Source of the DNA: CAXRDE01 sp964229355 | Lineage (GTDB): Bacteria > Cyanobacteriota > Sericytochromatia > UBA7694 | DNA: 64,000 bases | Assembly: GCA_964229355.1 (NCBI GenBank) | Contig: CAXRDE010000016.1 | Coordinates: 1 to 64,000 of the forward strand | Direction of reading: 5' to 3' | Shown here: in pieces, positions 51,947 through 59,753 of the stretch | Layout: every line of letters begins with the position of its first letter | Numbering within the stretch: the stretch's first letter is position 1 | Program-made: the position numbers and the translations under genes | Notes under the pieces: generated by a model | What the model was told of the DNA's origin: nothing | The model's database searches: none | Seen by the model: only the letters and a program-made list of their open reading frames with translations

Positions 51947-53704
51947 ATGGCTTGGCGACCGTTTTTTTTATCAGTCTTTTTAGGGGGGGCCTTAACACTT
52001 CCCACGCTGGCGCAAGACCGTGGTGCCCCACAAATTCTTGTGAATGGCCAAATTTTGCAATTGCAGCAGGCTTCCTTTTTGCAGCGCAATATCTTGTATT
52101 TTCCCCTGGAGGTGCTAGAACATCTGGGGTTTCAGGTTTTGCTTGACCCCGTTAAGCAGCAGGCCCGGGTCTTGCGCGCGGATCGTTTTTTTGTACTGGA
52201 GGCCAATAGTCCCATCATCACCTGGCAGCGTCAGGGATTGCGCATGGCTCATGCTCCCCTTTGGCAAGAGGGCACCCTTTTTGTTCCCCGTGATTTTTTG
52301 GCGCATTTGGGTGTGTTTTTAGCCCAAAACGTGCAAAACCAGGATATTCAAATTCGTACCGATCTCAATACGCTACAAGAAGTGCAGCATTTTCCGACCG
52401 ATGTATATACACGGCTTGTATTTCAATTTAGCCGCGCGCCGCAGTATAGCGTCAAAGAAACCCCTGAACAGATTCAACTTGATCTTAAAGGCGTGGATAC
52501 AGAAACCCTGGAGAGCTTGAAAACGCGCTTTAGTGATACGCTGTTATCCCAGGTGCAGGTGCAAAAAACCGGCACCTATACCGCCCGTGTGGTGATTCAG
52601 AAAAAGTACCCCACGCCCCATAAAATTTATCTGCTGAAAGATCCACACCGACTGACGGTGGACCTGGTGAAAATTTTTCAGGACGATCAACAGCAAAGTG
52701 TAGCGCCAGGCGTGACCTATACCCGGAGTTACCAGGGAAAAGCTTTTGGGCCCATTACCTATTATGTTTTGCGCCTTTCTCCCAATGCGCCCTATACCTT
52801 GCAAACCAAACTGTCCCATAACGGTCGTGGTTTTACCAAGTCCCTGACCAGTGCGCTGGCCCGTCAAAGTGGAGCTCTGGCTGCCGTCAATGCAGGCTAC
52901 TTTAGTCGCGAGGGTATGCCGCTGGGAATGCTGATCCAAAACGCTGAACTGATCAGTTCACCCATTTATGCTCGTACCGCCTTGCTCAAGGACTACCAGG
53001 GGGCATTTCGTATTCAAGAAAGTGGTGCTTCTTTATCTTGTTTTATGCCGGCACAACGCCAGGCATTGGCCTTTAACAGTGTCAATCTCCCCCGTCAAAA
53101 TGAACAGCGGGTCTTATATACCCCGTTCTATGGAGCCCGTACGGGTACTCGGCCTGAAAACAATGCCCTAGAGCTTCAGGTGGCTCTTGATGGTACCGTA
53201 ACCGCTATGGGAACTCATAATTTAGACATTCCGGCTACCGGTTATGTGATCTCGGCGCAGGGTGCAGGAGCAAAATGGTTTCAAGATCATGCCTATGTGG
53301 GCATGAAGATCGATATCTTTTCGAAGGTCTGGCAAGATCTGGGCGGGGTAACCGAAGGCGTGGGTGGGGGGCCTCGTTTACTGGCCAATGGTCTGATTCG
53401 CGTGACAGAAAAGCAAGAACGCTTTCAGGCAGATATCGCTGTGGGACGTGCTCCCCGTACAGCTCTTGGGTTTACGGCCAGCGGTGAAACCCTTTTGCTG
53501 GTGGTAGATGGCCGGCAAAAGACAAGTCAGGGTGTAACCTTGCACGAGTTAGCGCAACTGATGCGTGAGCAAGGGGCGGTAGAGGCTATGAATTTTGATG
53601 GCGGCGGATCCAGCACCTTTGTGCTGCAAAATCAGGTAAAGAATAAACCTTCTGATGGAAATGAAAGACCTGTCTCTACAGCACTGGTAGTGGTGCCAAA
53701 ATAG
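51947..53704 (+). CDS. Exported phosphodiester glycosidase (NAGPA-like) with stalk domains
   Basis: 585 aa with a signal peptide ending TLAQ. Residues about 30-130 resemble the copper-amine-oxidase N-terminal stalk domain. About 140-240 look like an AMIN-type beta domain, which binds cell wall. Residues 260-585 match the phosphodiester glycosidase family (AVNAGYFSREGMPLGMLIQ, EGVGGGPRLLANG, RTALGFT, MNFDGGGSSTFV). It probably acts on wall or exopolysaccharide sugars. AAGGA is 9 bases before ATG. The L,D-transpeptidase gene follows. Confidence 0.9.
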   Translation: MAWRPFFLSVFLGGALTLPTLAQDRGAPQILVNGQILQLQQASFLQRNILYFPLEVLEHLGFQVLLDPVKQQARVLRADRFFVLEANSPIITWQRQGLRMAHAPLWQEGTLFVPRDFLAHLGVFLAQNVQNQDIQIRTDLNTLQEVQHFPTDVYTRLVFQFSRAPQYSVKETPEQIQLDLKGVDTETLESLKTRFSDTLLSQVQVQKTGTYTARVVIQKKYPTPHKIYLLKDPHRLTVDLVKIFQDDQQQSVAPGVTYTRSYQGKAFGPITYYVLRLSPNAPYTLQTKLSHNGRGFTKSLTSALARQSGALAAVNAGYFSREGMPLGMLIQNAELISSPIYARTALLKDYQGAFRIQESGASLSCFMPAQRQALAFNSVNLPRQNEQRVLYTPFYGARTGTRPENNALELQVALDGTVTAMGTHNLDIPATGYVISAQGAGAKWFQDHAYVGMKIDIFSKVWQDLGGVTEGVGGGPRLLANGLIRVTEKQERFQADIAVGRAPRTALGFTASGETLLLVVDGRQKTSQGVTLHELAQLMREQGAVEAMNFDGGGSSTFVLQNQVKNKPSDGNERPVSTALVVVPK

Positions 53705-53762
53705 TGTTAAGATAAGGGCAAATCAAATGTTTTTAAGTTTTTTACATTAAAGGCGTAACAGG

Positions 53763-54671
53763 ATGCAACTTAATAAATCCGGGGGCTCAGACCCCATTGC
53801 TCAACTGATTCAGCAAATTGATATGCCCGCTTTGCGGCAAAAAGGAGCTGGGTCTGCTCCTGTGCAAACTCCTGCTGCTGCACCCACTCAGCGTTTTACC
53901 GATGACGCCTTTCAGAGCTTGCGCCTGGGCGAAGCCTCGCTGCACAAAGGCGCTAAAGGGGCTGCCGTAGCTGAGCTCCAGGATGCCCTGTTGGCCATGG
54001 GTTTTTGGACGGGCGGAACCACCGATCGTCAGGAAAATGGTGTGTATGGTGCTCCTGATGGGGATTTTGGCAACAAAATGCGCACCGCCATTAAAAACTT
54101 TCAAGACAACCGAGGATTGCCTCAAACCGGTGTGATCGATCAGCAAACCTTTGCTGAAATCGAGCGCCTGGCACCTGCGAAAGGTGAAACCATTTGGTCT
54201 CCCAGTTATGCGGTCAAAGATGCCACGTTTGTGCCCAGCAATTTGCTGCCCAATGGGGATCGCGCCAAAGTGGTCGTGGACCTTTCTGAAAACCGCATGT
54301 TTTTATTTGACAAGAACAATGAAGTCAAACAGGTGTACTCCGTGGCTGTGGGTAAAATTAATCCTGCCACCGGTAAGTCCGTGACCAGCGTGGGCTATAA
54401 GCAAGTGGACTCCATGGTTAAAAATCCCGCGTGGTTGGGCGAGCAGCTTTACAACACAGCCGATATTTTTGGACCTAGACTGGTGGGACTCGGCGAGTAT
54501 AACCCTGACACCGAGCGCGTCAAAAATGCACCTTTTGAGATCCATGGCACCAACAACGAAAACAGCATTGGCGATGATGCGTCTTCCGGCTGTGTGCGCA
54601 TGCTCAACCAGGCGGTAGAGGAACTGTATCCGCAAATGCAAAAAGGCGACCGCGTCTACTTCAAAGAGTGA
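53763..54671 (+). CDS. L,D-transpeptidase (YkuD) with peptidoglycan-binding domain, no signal peptide
   Basis: 302 aa. Residues about 55-135 are a PG_binding_1 domain (GAAVAELQDALLAMGFW, FGNKMRTAIKNFQDNRGLP). Residues 168-300 are the YkuD domain with His261 and catalytic Cys277 in SSGCVRM. It should form 3-3 crosslinks or attach proteins in the wall. The N-terminus (MQLNKSGGSDPIAQLIQQ) has no export signal, and I found no better start upstream. It follows the glycosidase gene and overlaps the topoisomerase gene end by 16 bases. Confidence 0.92.
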   Translation: MQLNKSGGSDPIAQLIQQIDMPALRQKGAGSAPVQTPAAAPTQRFTDDAFQSLRLGEASLHKGAKGAAVAELQDALLAMGFWTGGTTDRQENGVYGAPDGDFGNKMRTAIKNFQDNRGLPQTGVIDQQTFAEIERLAPAKGETIWSPSYAVKDATFVPSNLLPNGDRAKVVVDLSENRMFLFDKNNEVKQVYSVAVGKINPATGKSVTSVGYKQVDSMVKNPAWLGEQLYNTADIFGPRLVGLGEYNPDTERVKNAPFEIHGTNNENSIGDDASSGCVRMLNQAVEELYPQMQKGDRVYFKE

Positions 54672-55753
54672 GACATTTCTGTTTCAAAAAGCCATTCCAG
54701 CAATAAGCTCAGTTCTCCTTCGCTGCGTGAGAAGTGGTTTTTTCGCTTGTTTTGGGATGCTATGCTCTCATAATAATCCGCAAACTCCCCGGCTTGCCAT
54801 AGCTGCAAGAGATCCCCATGAATGTAAGACTGTTGGGCAATGGCGGGTGTATTGCCCAGGGCCTCAGCCACGCGCTCAGCGATGGCCTTGAGCGAGAGGT
54901 TTTCACCCTTTTGGTGGGCGGTGACCATACTCTCGTATGCGGTTAAAGTGCCTTTCCAGGTGCGAAAGTCTTTCGCAGAGATGGGGAATTTCCCCACGTC
55001 TTTTAAGGTGTGATTCAACTGATCTCTGGAGATATGGTGACTTTCTCCGTTTTCAAAGTAACGAAAGAGCCATTCTCCTTCTGTGGCCAGAGCCAACAGA
55101 GACTGTAAGACCTGACTGAGGCGCTTATGACGCAGCTGAATACATCGTTGCTTGCCTGACTTTGCTAAATAGCAGAGTTCAATGCGTGAACCTTTACACT
55201 GCACGTGCTCGGGCAGGAGCGTGGTTAAGCCCACGGTTTCTCGCTGTTCATAATAGGTCTCGCTCCCAATGCGCAAAGCGCCTTTATCTAAGAGTAAAAT
55301 CATTAAGGCCAGGACTCGCCCGTAGGTCATATCGGCCGTGCAGGCAAAGGGTTGTAGCTGTTGGTAGGCCTTGCGGCGTAGCGAGGGGAGCGCCTGAGCG
55401 AAAGTGAGCAAATGATAATATTTTAGACGGTTTCTGTAGGTCGACCATTTGGGGTGATACGCATACTGTTTTCGACCGGCCTCATCTTCGCCGTGAGCCA
55501 GGATATGAAAATTATCTGCTGGAGCCAACCACACGTTTTTCCAGGCCGGGGGCGCTGCAATCCGCTGGAGGCGCTCTCGATGGGGCAGCTCAGTCACAGG
55601 GTTTCCCTGGGCATCAAAATAACGAAAGCCTCTTCCCCAGTGTTTTCTTAGATAACCCGGGGTATGCTCAAGGCAATAAACAAGTCCCTGGGCTTCGGCA
55701 CACCGCTCAGGCTCATGATAATGTTGTTCTATTTTTTCAATAAAATGTGGCAT
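54656..55753 (-). CDS. DNA topoisomerase IB
   Basis: 365 aa from ATG 55753 (GGAG 10 bases upstream; an in-frame ATG eight codons earlier lacks a site). Bacterial poxvirus-type topoisomerase IB features: RIAAPPAWKNVWLAP, KWSTYRNRLKYYHL, ISAKDFRTWKGT and nucleophile Tyr310 in AQQSYIHGDL. It relaxes supercoils through a 3'-phosphotyrosine intermediate. It converges on the L,D-transpeptidase gene. Such genes are scattered by transfer among bacteria. Confidence 0.93.
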   Translation of the reverse strand: MPHFIEKIEQHYHEPERCAEAQGLVYCLEHTPGYLRKHWGRGFRYFDAQGNPVTELPHRERLQRIAAPPAWKNVWLAPADNFHILAHGEDEAGRKQYAYHPKWSTYRNRLKYYHLLTFAQALPSLRRKAYQQLQPFACTADMTYGRVLALMILLLDKGALRIGSETYYEQRETVGLTTLLPEHVQCKGSRIELCYLAKSGKQRCIQLRHKRLSQVLQSLLALATEGEWLFRYFENGESHHISRDQLNHTLKDVGKFPISAKDFRTWKGTLTAYESMVTAHQKGENLSLKAIAERVAEALGNTPAIAQQSYIHGDLLQLWQAGEFADYYESIASQNKRKNHFSRSEGELSLLLEWLFETEMSHSLK

Positions 55754-55844
55754 CGTTCGCGTTCTCCTGTTCTCCATGGTAAGGACAAGTAGGGGTTTCT
55801 CTGGAAGGGTTTAAATGCTTTTCAGACAAAGAATCAACGGCATT

Positions 55845-55874
55845 TTTACAGCCTTTTAGACGATAGGGTATAAT
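55845..55874 (+). promoter_or_regulatory. Strong sigma70-type promoter of the BMC-mevalonate operon
   Basis: TTTACA (55845-55850) and a perfect TATAAT (55869-55874) are 18 bases apart. Transcription would start near 55881, 14 bases before the first gene. Confidence 0.8.
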
Positions 55875-55894
55875 TCAGAGCGAAGAGGTAAAGC

Positions 55895-56221
55895 ATGAGT
55901 ATTCTTTACGAAGACCGCTATCTGGTTTGCGACGATAATGCCCTGACCATTAAGGATTATTTTTTCCCAAAGGGAAGTAAGCGTATTGCTTACGCTGACA
56001 TTCGTGACGTCTCTGAAAAAGAACTCTCCTGGTGGCAAGGACGCTTGCGTATTTGGGGCATGGACCTTGAACCGTATTGGTATCATCTGGACACTCAGCG
56101 TCCCCTGAAATCTCGCGGCATTTGCCTGGATACGGGAAGCTGGTTGAAGCCTGTATTAACGCCTGAACACCATGATGAGGTGCTTTTACTTCTCAAAGAA
56201 AAACGACGAGGAGATGTGTAA
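55895..56221 (+). CDS. Small PH-like domain protein
   Basis: 108 aa. The pattern of strands (YEDRYLVCDDNALTIKDYFF, KRIAYADIRDVSEKEL, RLRIWGMDLEPYWYHLD) and a C-terminal helix (PEHHDEVLLLLKE) resembles bacterial PH-like folds. There is no signal or membrane segment. GAGG is 7 bases before ATG. It is the first gene of the five-gene operon and overlaps the next by one base (TAATG). Confidence 0.75.
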   Translation: MSILYEDRYLVCDDNALTIKDYFFPKGSKRIAYADIRDVSEKELSWWQGRLRIWGMDLEPYWYHLDTQRPLKSRGICLDTGSWLKPVLTPEHHDEVLLLLKEKRRGDV

Positions 56222-56850
56222 TGCAGCAGTACCCCCCCATCAAAATCAAACCCAATACCAGCCCCCACGTTTTTGTGGAGCGCCTTGCGGAAGTGGCCGA
56301 AGAGTTAGAGGGGTACGCAGGACGCCTGGAAGCCTCAGATGGTGAAGATACCCTGACCCTTTACTTGCAAGCGCCGGGCTATGCCGATCCCTCTTTAGAA
56401 GTTCGTATTGTGAGTGCCAAGCGTACCGATGTAAAACATGTGCATTTGCGTTTAGCACGTCCCGACTGGAAAATCGAAATGCCTGAGTATGAGGTCTACA
56501 CTGAAGCCGCCCAAACGGCCACTGAAAAACTTCTCAAAGACTACAATCGGCGTTATAAAACCCGCTTACGCTTGAATATTAAATCCCTCGATAAACTAGA
56601 GCCTCAGCTGACGCCCAAGATTCGTCAAGCCTTTGAGGACTTCGCACAGCATGCGCACAAAGAGGTGTTGGGCGGTCGCGATTGGGAACGGTATTACCGT
56701 TTTATTCGTTTAACGCACGCCTTTCAGGTGCGCATGGACGAAGAGCAAATCTTTTACTTACTCACGTCGGCGGGTTTTCCCAAACAGTATGCCCGTGAAA
56801 TCTCAGATGTTTATATGCATGGCCGCGCGTTATTGGCCAATAAAGGATAA
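56221..56850 (+). CDS. Orphan protein of the BMC-mevalonate operon
   Basis: 209 aa. The N-terminal half is alternating strands (EDTLTLYLQAPGYADPSLEVRI style) and the C-terminal half helical and charged. No family is recognised. It overlaps the first gene by one base and precedes the BMC-domain gene by 5 bases, with AAAGGA at its own end serving that gene. It is probably an accessory to whatever the operon does. Confidence 0.72.
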   Translation: MQQYPPIKIKPNTSPHVFVERLAEVAEELEGYAGRLEASDGEDTLTLYLQAPGYADPSLEVRIVSAKRTDVKHVHLRLARPDWKIEMPEYEVYTEAAQTATEKLLKDYNRRYKTRLRLNIKSLDKLEPQLTPKIRQAFEDFAQHAHKEVLGGRDWERYYRFIRLTHAFQVRMDEEQIFYLLTSAGFPKQYAREISDVYMHGRALLANKG

Positions 56851-56855
56851 TCACA

Positions 56856-57479
56856 ATGCAACTCAGAACCTTTACTTATCTGGATACCTTACAGCCTCAG
56901 GTCGCTGCTTTTCAAGCCACCGTTTCCCAGGGTTTTTTGCCGGTGGAAGGCCAATCTGCGCTCTACATTGAAATTAACCCCGGTATTGCGATTAATGCCC
57001 TGACCGATGTGGTCTTAAAACAAACCCGAGTCAAACCCGGCATGCAGATTGTCGAGCGGGAGTATGGTGTTCTAGAAGTGCATCACGATGATCAAGGCGA
57101 GGTCAGAGCTGCCGGTGATGCCATCTTGGCCGAAATGAATTTACGCCTTGAAGATCGCATTCAGCCCCAGATTATATCGAGCCATACCCTGACAGGGATT
57201 GCCCCTCACCATGCCATGCTGATTAACCGCATGCGCCACGGTGATATGGTCACATCAGGGGAAACCCTGTTTGTCTTTGAAACCTATCCGGCAGGTTATG
57301 CCTTGCTGGCGGCTAACGAGGCCGAAAAGGCTGCCCGGATTAAAGTGCTTGAGATACGTGCCAGTGGTGCTTTTGGACGTCTTCATTTGGCGGGAGACGA
57401 AGAAGAAATAAAAGAGGCTGTCAAAGCCATGACCCATTGTTTAGAGAACCTAACGGGTCGCACAGAAAAGGTACGTTAA
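56856..57479 (+). CDS. Tandem BMC-domain (BMC-T-like) shell-type protein
   Basis: 207 aa, the length of tandem-domain microcompartment shell proteins. Two BMC-like repeats are seen. The first is about 32-110 (ALYIEINPGIAINALTDVVL, then VKPGMQIVEREYGVLEV and AAGDAILAEM). The second is about 135-200 (TLFVFETYPAGYALLAANEA, then KVLEIRASGAFGRLHLAG and EIKEAVKAMTHCL). Both follow the BMC order: strand, helix, AxxA(A)xK/R, strand, SG-type loop, GD, helix. BMC-T proteins form pseudohexameric trimers in protein shells. No other shell gene is in the window. HMG-CoA reductase follows 12 bases later. Divergence makes this call probable, not certain. Confidence 0.7.
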   Translation: MQLRTFTYLDTLQPQVAAFQATVSQGFLPVEGQSALYIEINPGIAINALTDVVLKQTRVKPGMQIVEREYGVLEVHHDDQGEVRAAGDAILAEMNLRLEDRIQPQIISSHTLTGIAPHHAMLINRMRHGDMVTSGETLFVFETYPAGYALLAANEAEKAARIKVLEIRASGAFGRLHLAGDEEEIKEAVKAMTHCLENLTGRTEKVR

Positions 57480-57491
57480 CAGGATAAACAT

Positions 57492-58775
57492 ATGTTGAAA
57501 ACCTCTCGTTTGCCTGGCTTTTATCAGCTGAGTGTGGCAGAACGCATTGCTAAATTGGCAGAAATTTATGAATTAGACGTGGAAGAGGTGCGTGCCATGA
57601 GCTCTCAGGGCGCACTGTCTTTAGAACAAGCTGACAAAATGATTGAAAATGCCGTGGGAATTTTTAGTTTACCCATTGGCATTGGCGCCAATTTTTTGAT
57701 CAACGGCAAAGAATATCTGGTGCCTATGGCCATCGAGGAACCCTCTGTGGTGGCCGCGGCCAGTTTTGGCGCTAAAATTGTCAGGGATGCGGGTGGCTTT
57801 ACGACCTCGAGCACCGAACCCCTGATGATTGGACAAATTCAGGTGGTGGATTGCCCCGACTGGGAGGCTGCCTCTGCGGCCGTTCTGGCTGAAAAAGAGA
57901 CCTTGATTGAAAAGGCCAACCACGAATTTGTGCCCAATCTGGTACAGCGTGGTGGTGGCGTTCAGGACTTAGAGGTGCGTTTGTTGGGAAGTGCTGACCA
58001 TACCTATGGTCAGATGCTGATTGTGCATGTGCTGATCAACACCTGCGATGCCATGGGAGCGAATCTTATTAATACCACTGTTGAAGGCCTGGCTCCTGAC
58101 ATTGCCCGCCTGACGGGGGGCAAGGTCTACTTGCGTATTTTATCCAATTTGGCAGATCGCCGTTTGGCCCGTGCGCGGTGTGAAATTCCCCCGGCCTGCT
58201 TTAACACGAAGCACCTTCGGGGGGAGGCTGTTATTGCGGGTATTGTCCAGGCCCAGAACTTTGCCGTCTTGGACCCTTATCGGGCGGTGACCCACAACAA
58301 GGGCGTCATGAACGGCATTGATGCTGTTGTCATGGCCTGTGGCAATGACTGGCGTTCGGTGGAGTCTGCGGCCCATGCTTATGCGGCCCGGTCCGGGCAA
58401 TACCGTGCCATGACCGAATGGTACACCAATGACAAAGGCCACCTGGTGGGAGAGCTTGAGTTACCCATGGCCGTGGGTACAGTGGGCGCCGCGATTTCTT
58501 TGCACCCCATGGCAAAGATTGCCTTGAAGTTTGCCCGGGCCAAGAGTGCCCGCGAGCTGGCTGAGATTATTGTCTGTGTGGGGTTGGCGCAAAACCTGTC
58601 TGCGATTCGTGCCCTGGCCACAGACGGTATCCAAAAAGGACATATGGCTCTGCATGCGCGCACGGTGGTGATGACGGCAGGGGCACCCATGGATCGCGTG
58701 GATGCACTGACCGCTGAACTGATCGCCACCGGAGAGATTACGCTTTCTCGTGCTCAACAATTGTTGAATTCCTGA
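57492..58775 (+). CDS. Class II hydroxymethylglutaryl-CoA reductase
   Basis: 427 aa, full length for class II. Catalytic residues align with the Pseudomonas mevalonii enzyme: Glu83 in IEEPSVVAAAS, Lys270 in HNKGVMNGID, Asp286 in GNDWRSVE and His384 in QKGHMALHAR. It interconverts HMG-CoA and mevalonate. Presence of a downstream mevalonate kinase argues for the biosynthetic direction, although class II enzymes can also be degradative. AGGA lies 7 bases before ATG. It is the fourth gene of the operon. Confidence 0.97.
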   Translation: MLKTSRLPGFYQLSVAERIAKLAEIYELDVEEVRAMSSQGALSLEQADKMIENAVGIFSLPIGIGANFLINGKEYLVPMAIEEPSVVAAASFGAKIVRDAGGFTTSSTEPLMIGQIQVVDCPDWEAASAAVLAEKETLIEKANHEFVPNLVQRGGGVQDLEVRLLGSADHTYGQMLIVHVLINTCDAMGANLINTTVEGLAPDIARLTGGKVYLRILSNLADRRLARARCEIPPACFNTKHLRGEAVIAGIVQAQNFAVLDPYRAVTHNKGVMNGIDAVVMACGNDWRSVESAAHAYAARSGQYRAMTEWYTNDKGHLVGELELPMAVGTVGAAISLHPMAKIALKFARAKSARELAEIIVCVGLAQNLSAIRALATDGIQKGHMALHARTVVMTAGAPMDRVDALTAELIATGEITLSRAQQLLNS

Positions 58776-58781
58776 GCCTGT

Positions 58782-59753
58782 ATGTCCGTTTCTGCAAGTG
58801 CACCCGGTAAGCTGATTCTGATGGGAGAGCACGCGGTGGTCTATGGGGAGCCTGGGCTGGTCCTGCCTTTGCCCGGACTTCGTGCCCACGTCCGTTTAAC
58901 CGCTGCGCCATCCCCGCGCCTGGAAGCTCCAGATTTAGACCTGATTACGGAGTTGAGTACGGGCATTCAGGCATTGGCTGAAGCAGAACACTTGCATCCC
59001 TTAGAGCAAACCCTCCTGAAAGCCCAGCGCCATTTGCACACCCGCTATGGCGTGCCTCAGGCCTTGCCGAGGGTGTGCTTTCATGTGTCGAGTGAGATTC
59101 CCGTCAAGCGAGGAATGGGCAGTGGCACGGCGATCTCTTGCGCCTGTTTACGAGCCCTTGCGGCTTATTATGAGATCCCACGTCTGAAAGCTGATGACGT
59201 GGAAGCCTTCGCACAAGAAATGGATACCCTGTATCATGGCCGCCCTAGCGGAATCGATGCTGCGGTCATTGCCCATGAACGCCCTCTGCGTTTTCAGCGC
59301 TCCCCATCAGGGGCCCCTGTGGTGCGTTTTTTAGACTTACCACCGTTATCGCTATTGATTGCAGATACGGGTCCGGCCCGACCTACCGTAGAGGTGGTGC
59401 AACAGGTGGCCTCGTCGTACGCCCGTGATCCGCGTACCGCAGCCGTGATCGCTCAAATTGGACAGTGGGTACTTCAGGCTGAAGACGCATGGCGGCACCA
59501 GCGCATTGATCTTTTAGGACCGCTTTTGTTTTTGAACCATGAGGCTTTACAGCGTCTGGCGGTTTCTACGCCGGCGCTTGATGCCCTGGTGTTGCAGGCC
59601 CGTCAACTGGGAGTACCCGGTGCGAAGTTATCGGGAGCAGGACAGGGCGGTGTCTGTTTTGCTCTGTTAACCCCGGGCCGTGAACAGGAGCAGACCCAGG
59701 CTTTACGTCAGCGTTGGGCGCCGCACTGCTTAAAGCTCTACGCCTCGGCTTGA
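58782..59753 (+). CDS. mvk: Mevalonate kinase
   Basis: 323 aa. GHMP kinase motifs: SAPGKLILMGEHAVVYG (motif 1, Lys10), PVKRGMGSGTAISCA (ATP loop, 108-121), PSGIDAAV with catalytic Asp159, and KLSGAGQGGVCFALL (motif 3). It phosphorylates mevalonate, the step after HMG-CoA reductase. Phosphomevalonate kinase and the diphosphate decarboxylase are not in the window. It starts 7 bases after the HMG-CoA reductase stop, without a clear ribosome site, so is translationally coupled. It overlaps the MMPL gene end by 16 bases. Confidence 0.95.
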   Translation: MSVSASAPGKLILMGEHAVVYGEPGLVLPLPGLRAHVRLTAAPSPRLEAPDLDLITELSTGIQALAEAEHLHPLEQTLLKAQRHLHTRYGVPQALPRVCFHVSSEIPVKRGMGSGTAISCACLRALAAYYEIPRLKADDVEAFAQEMDTLYHGRPSGIDAAVIAHERPLRFQRSPSGAPVVRFLDLPPLSLLIADTGPARPTVEVVQQVASSYARDPRTAAVIAQIGQWVLQAEDAWRHQRIDLLGPLLFLNHEALQRLAVSTPALDALVLQARQLGVPGAKLSGAGQGGVCFALLTPGREQEQTQALRQRWAPHCLKLYASA

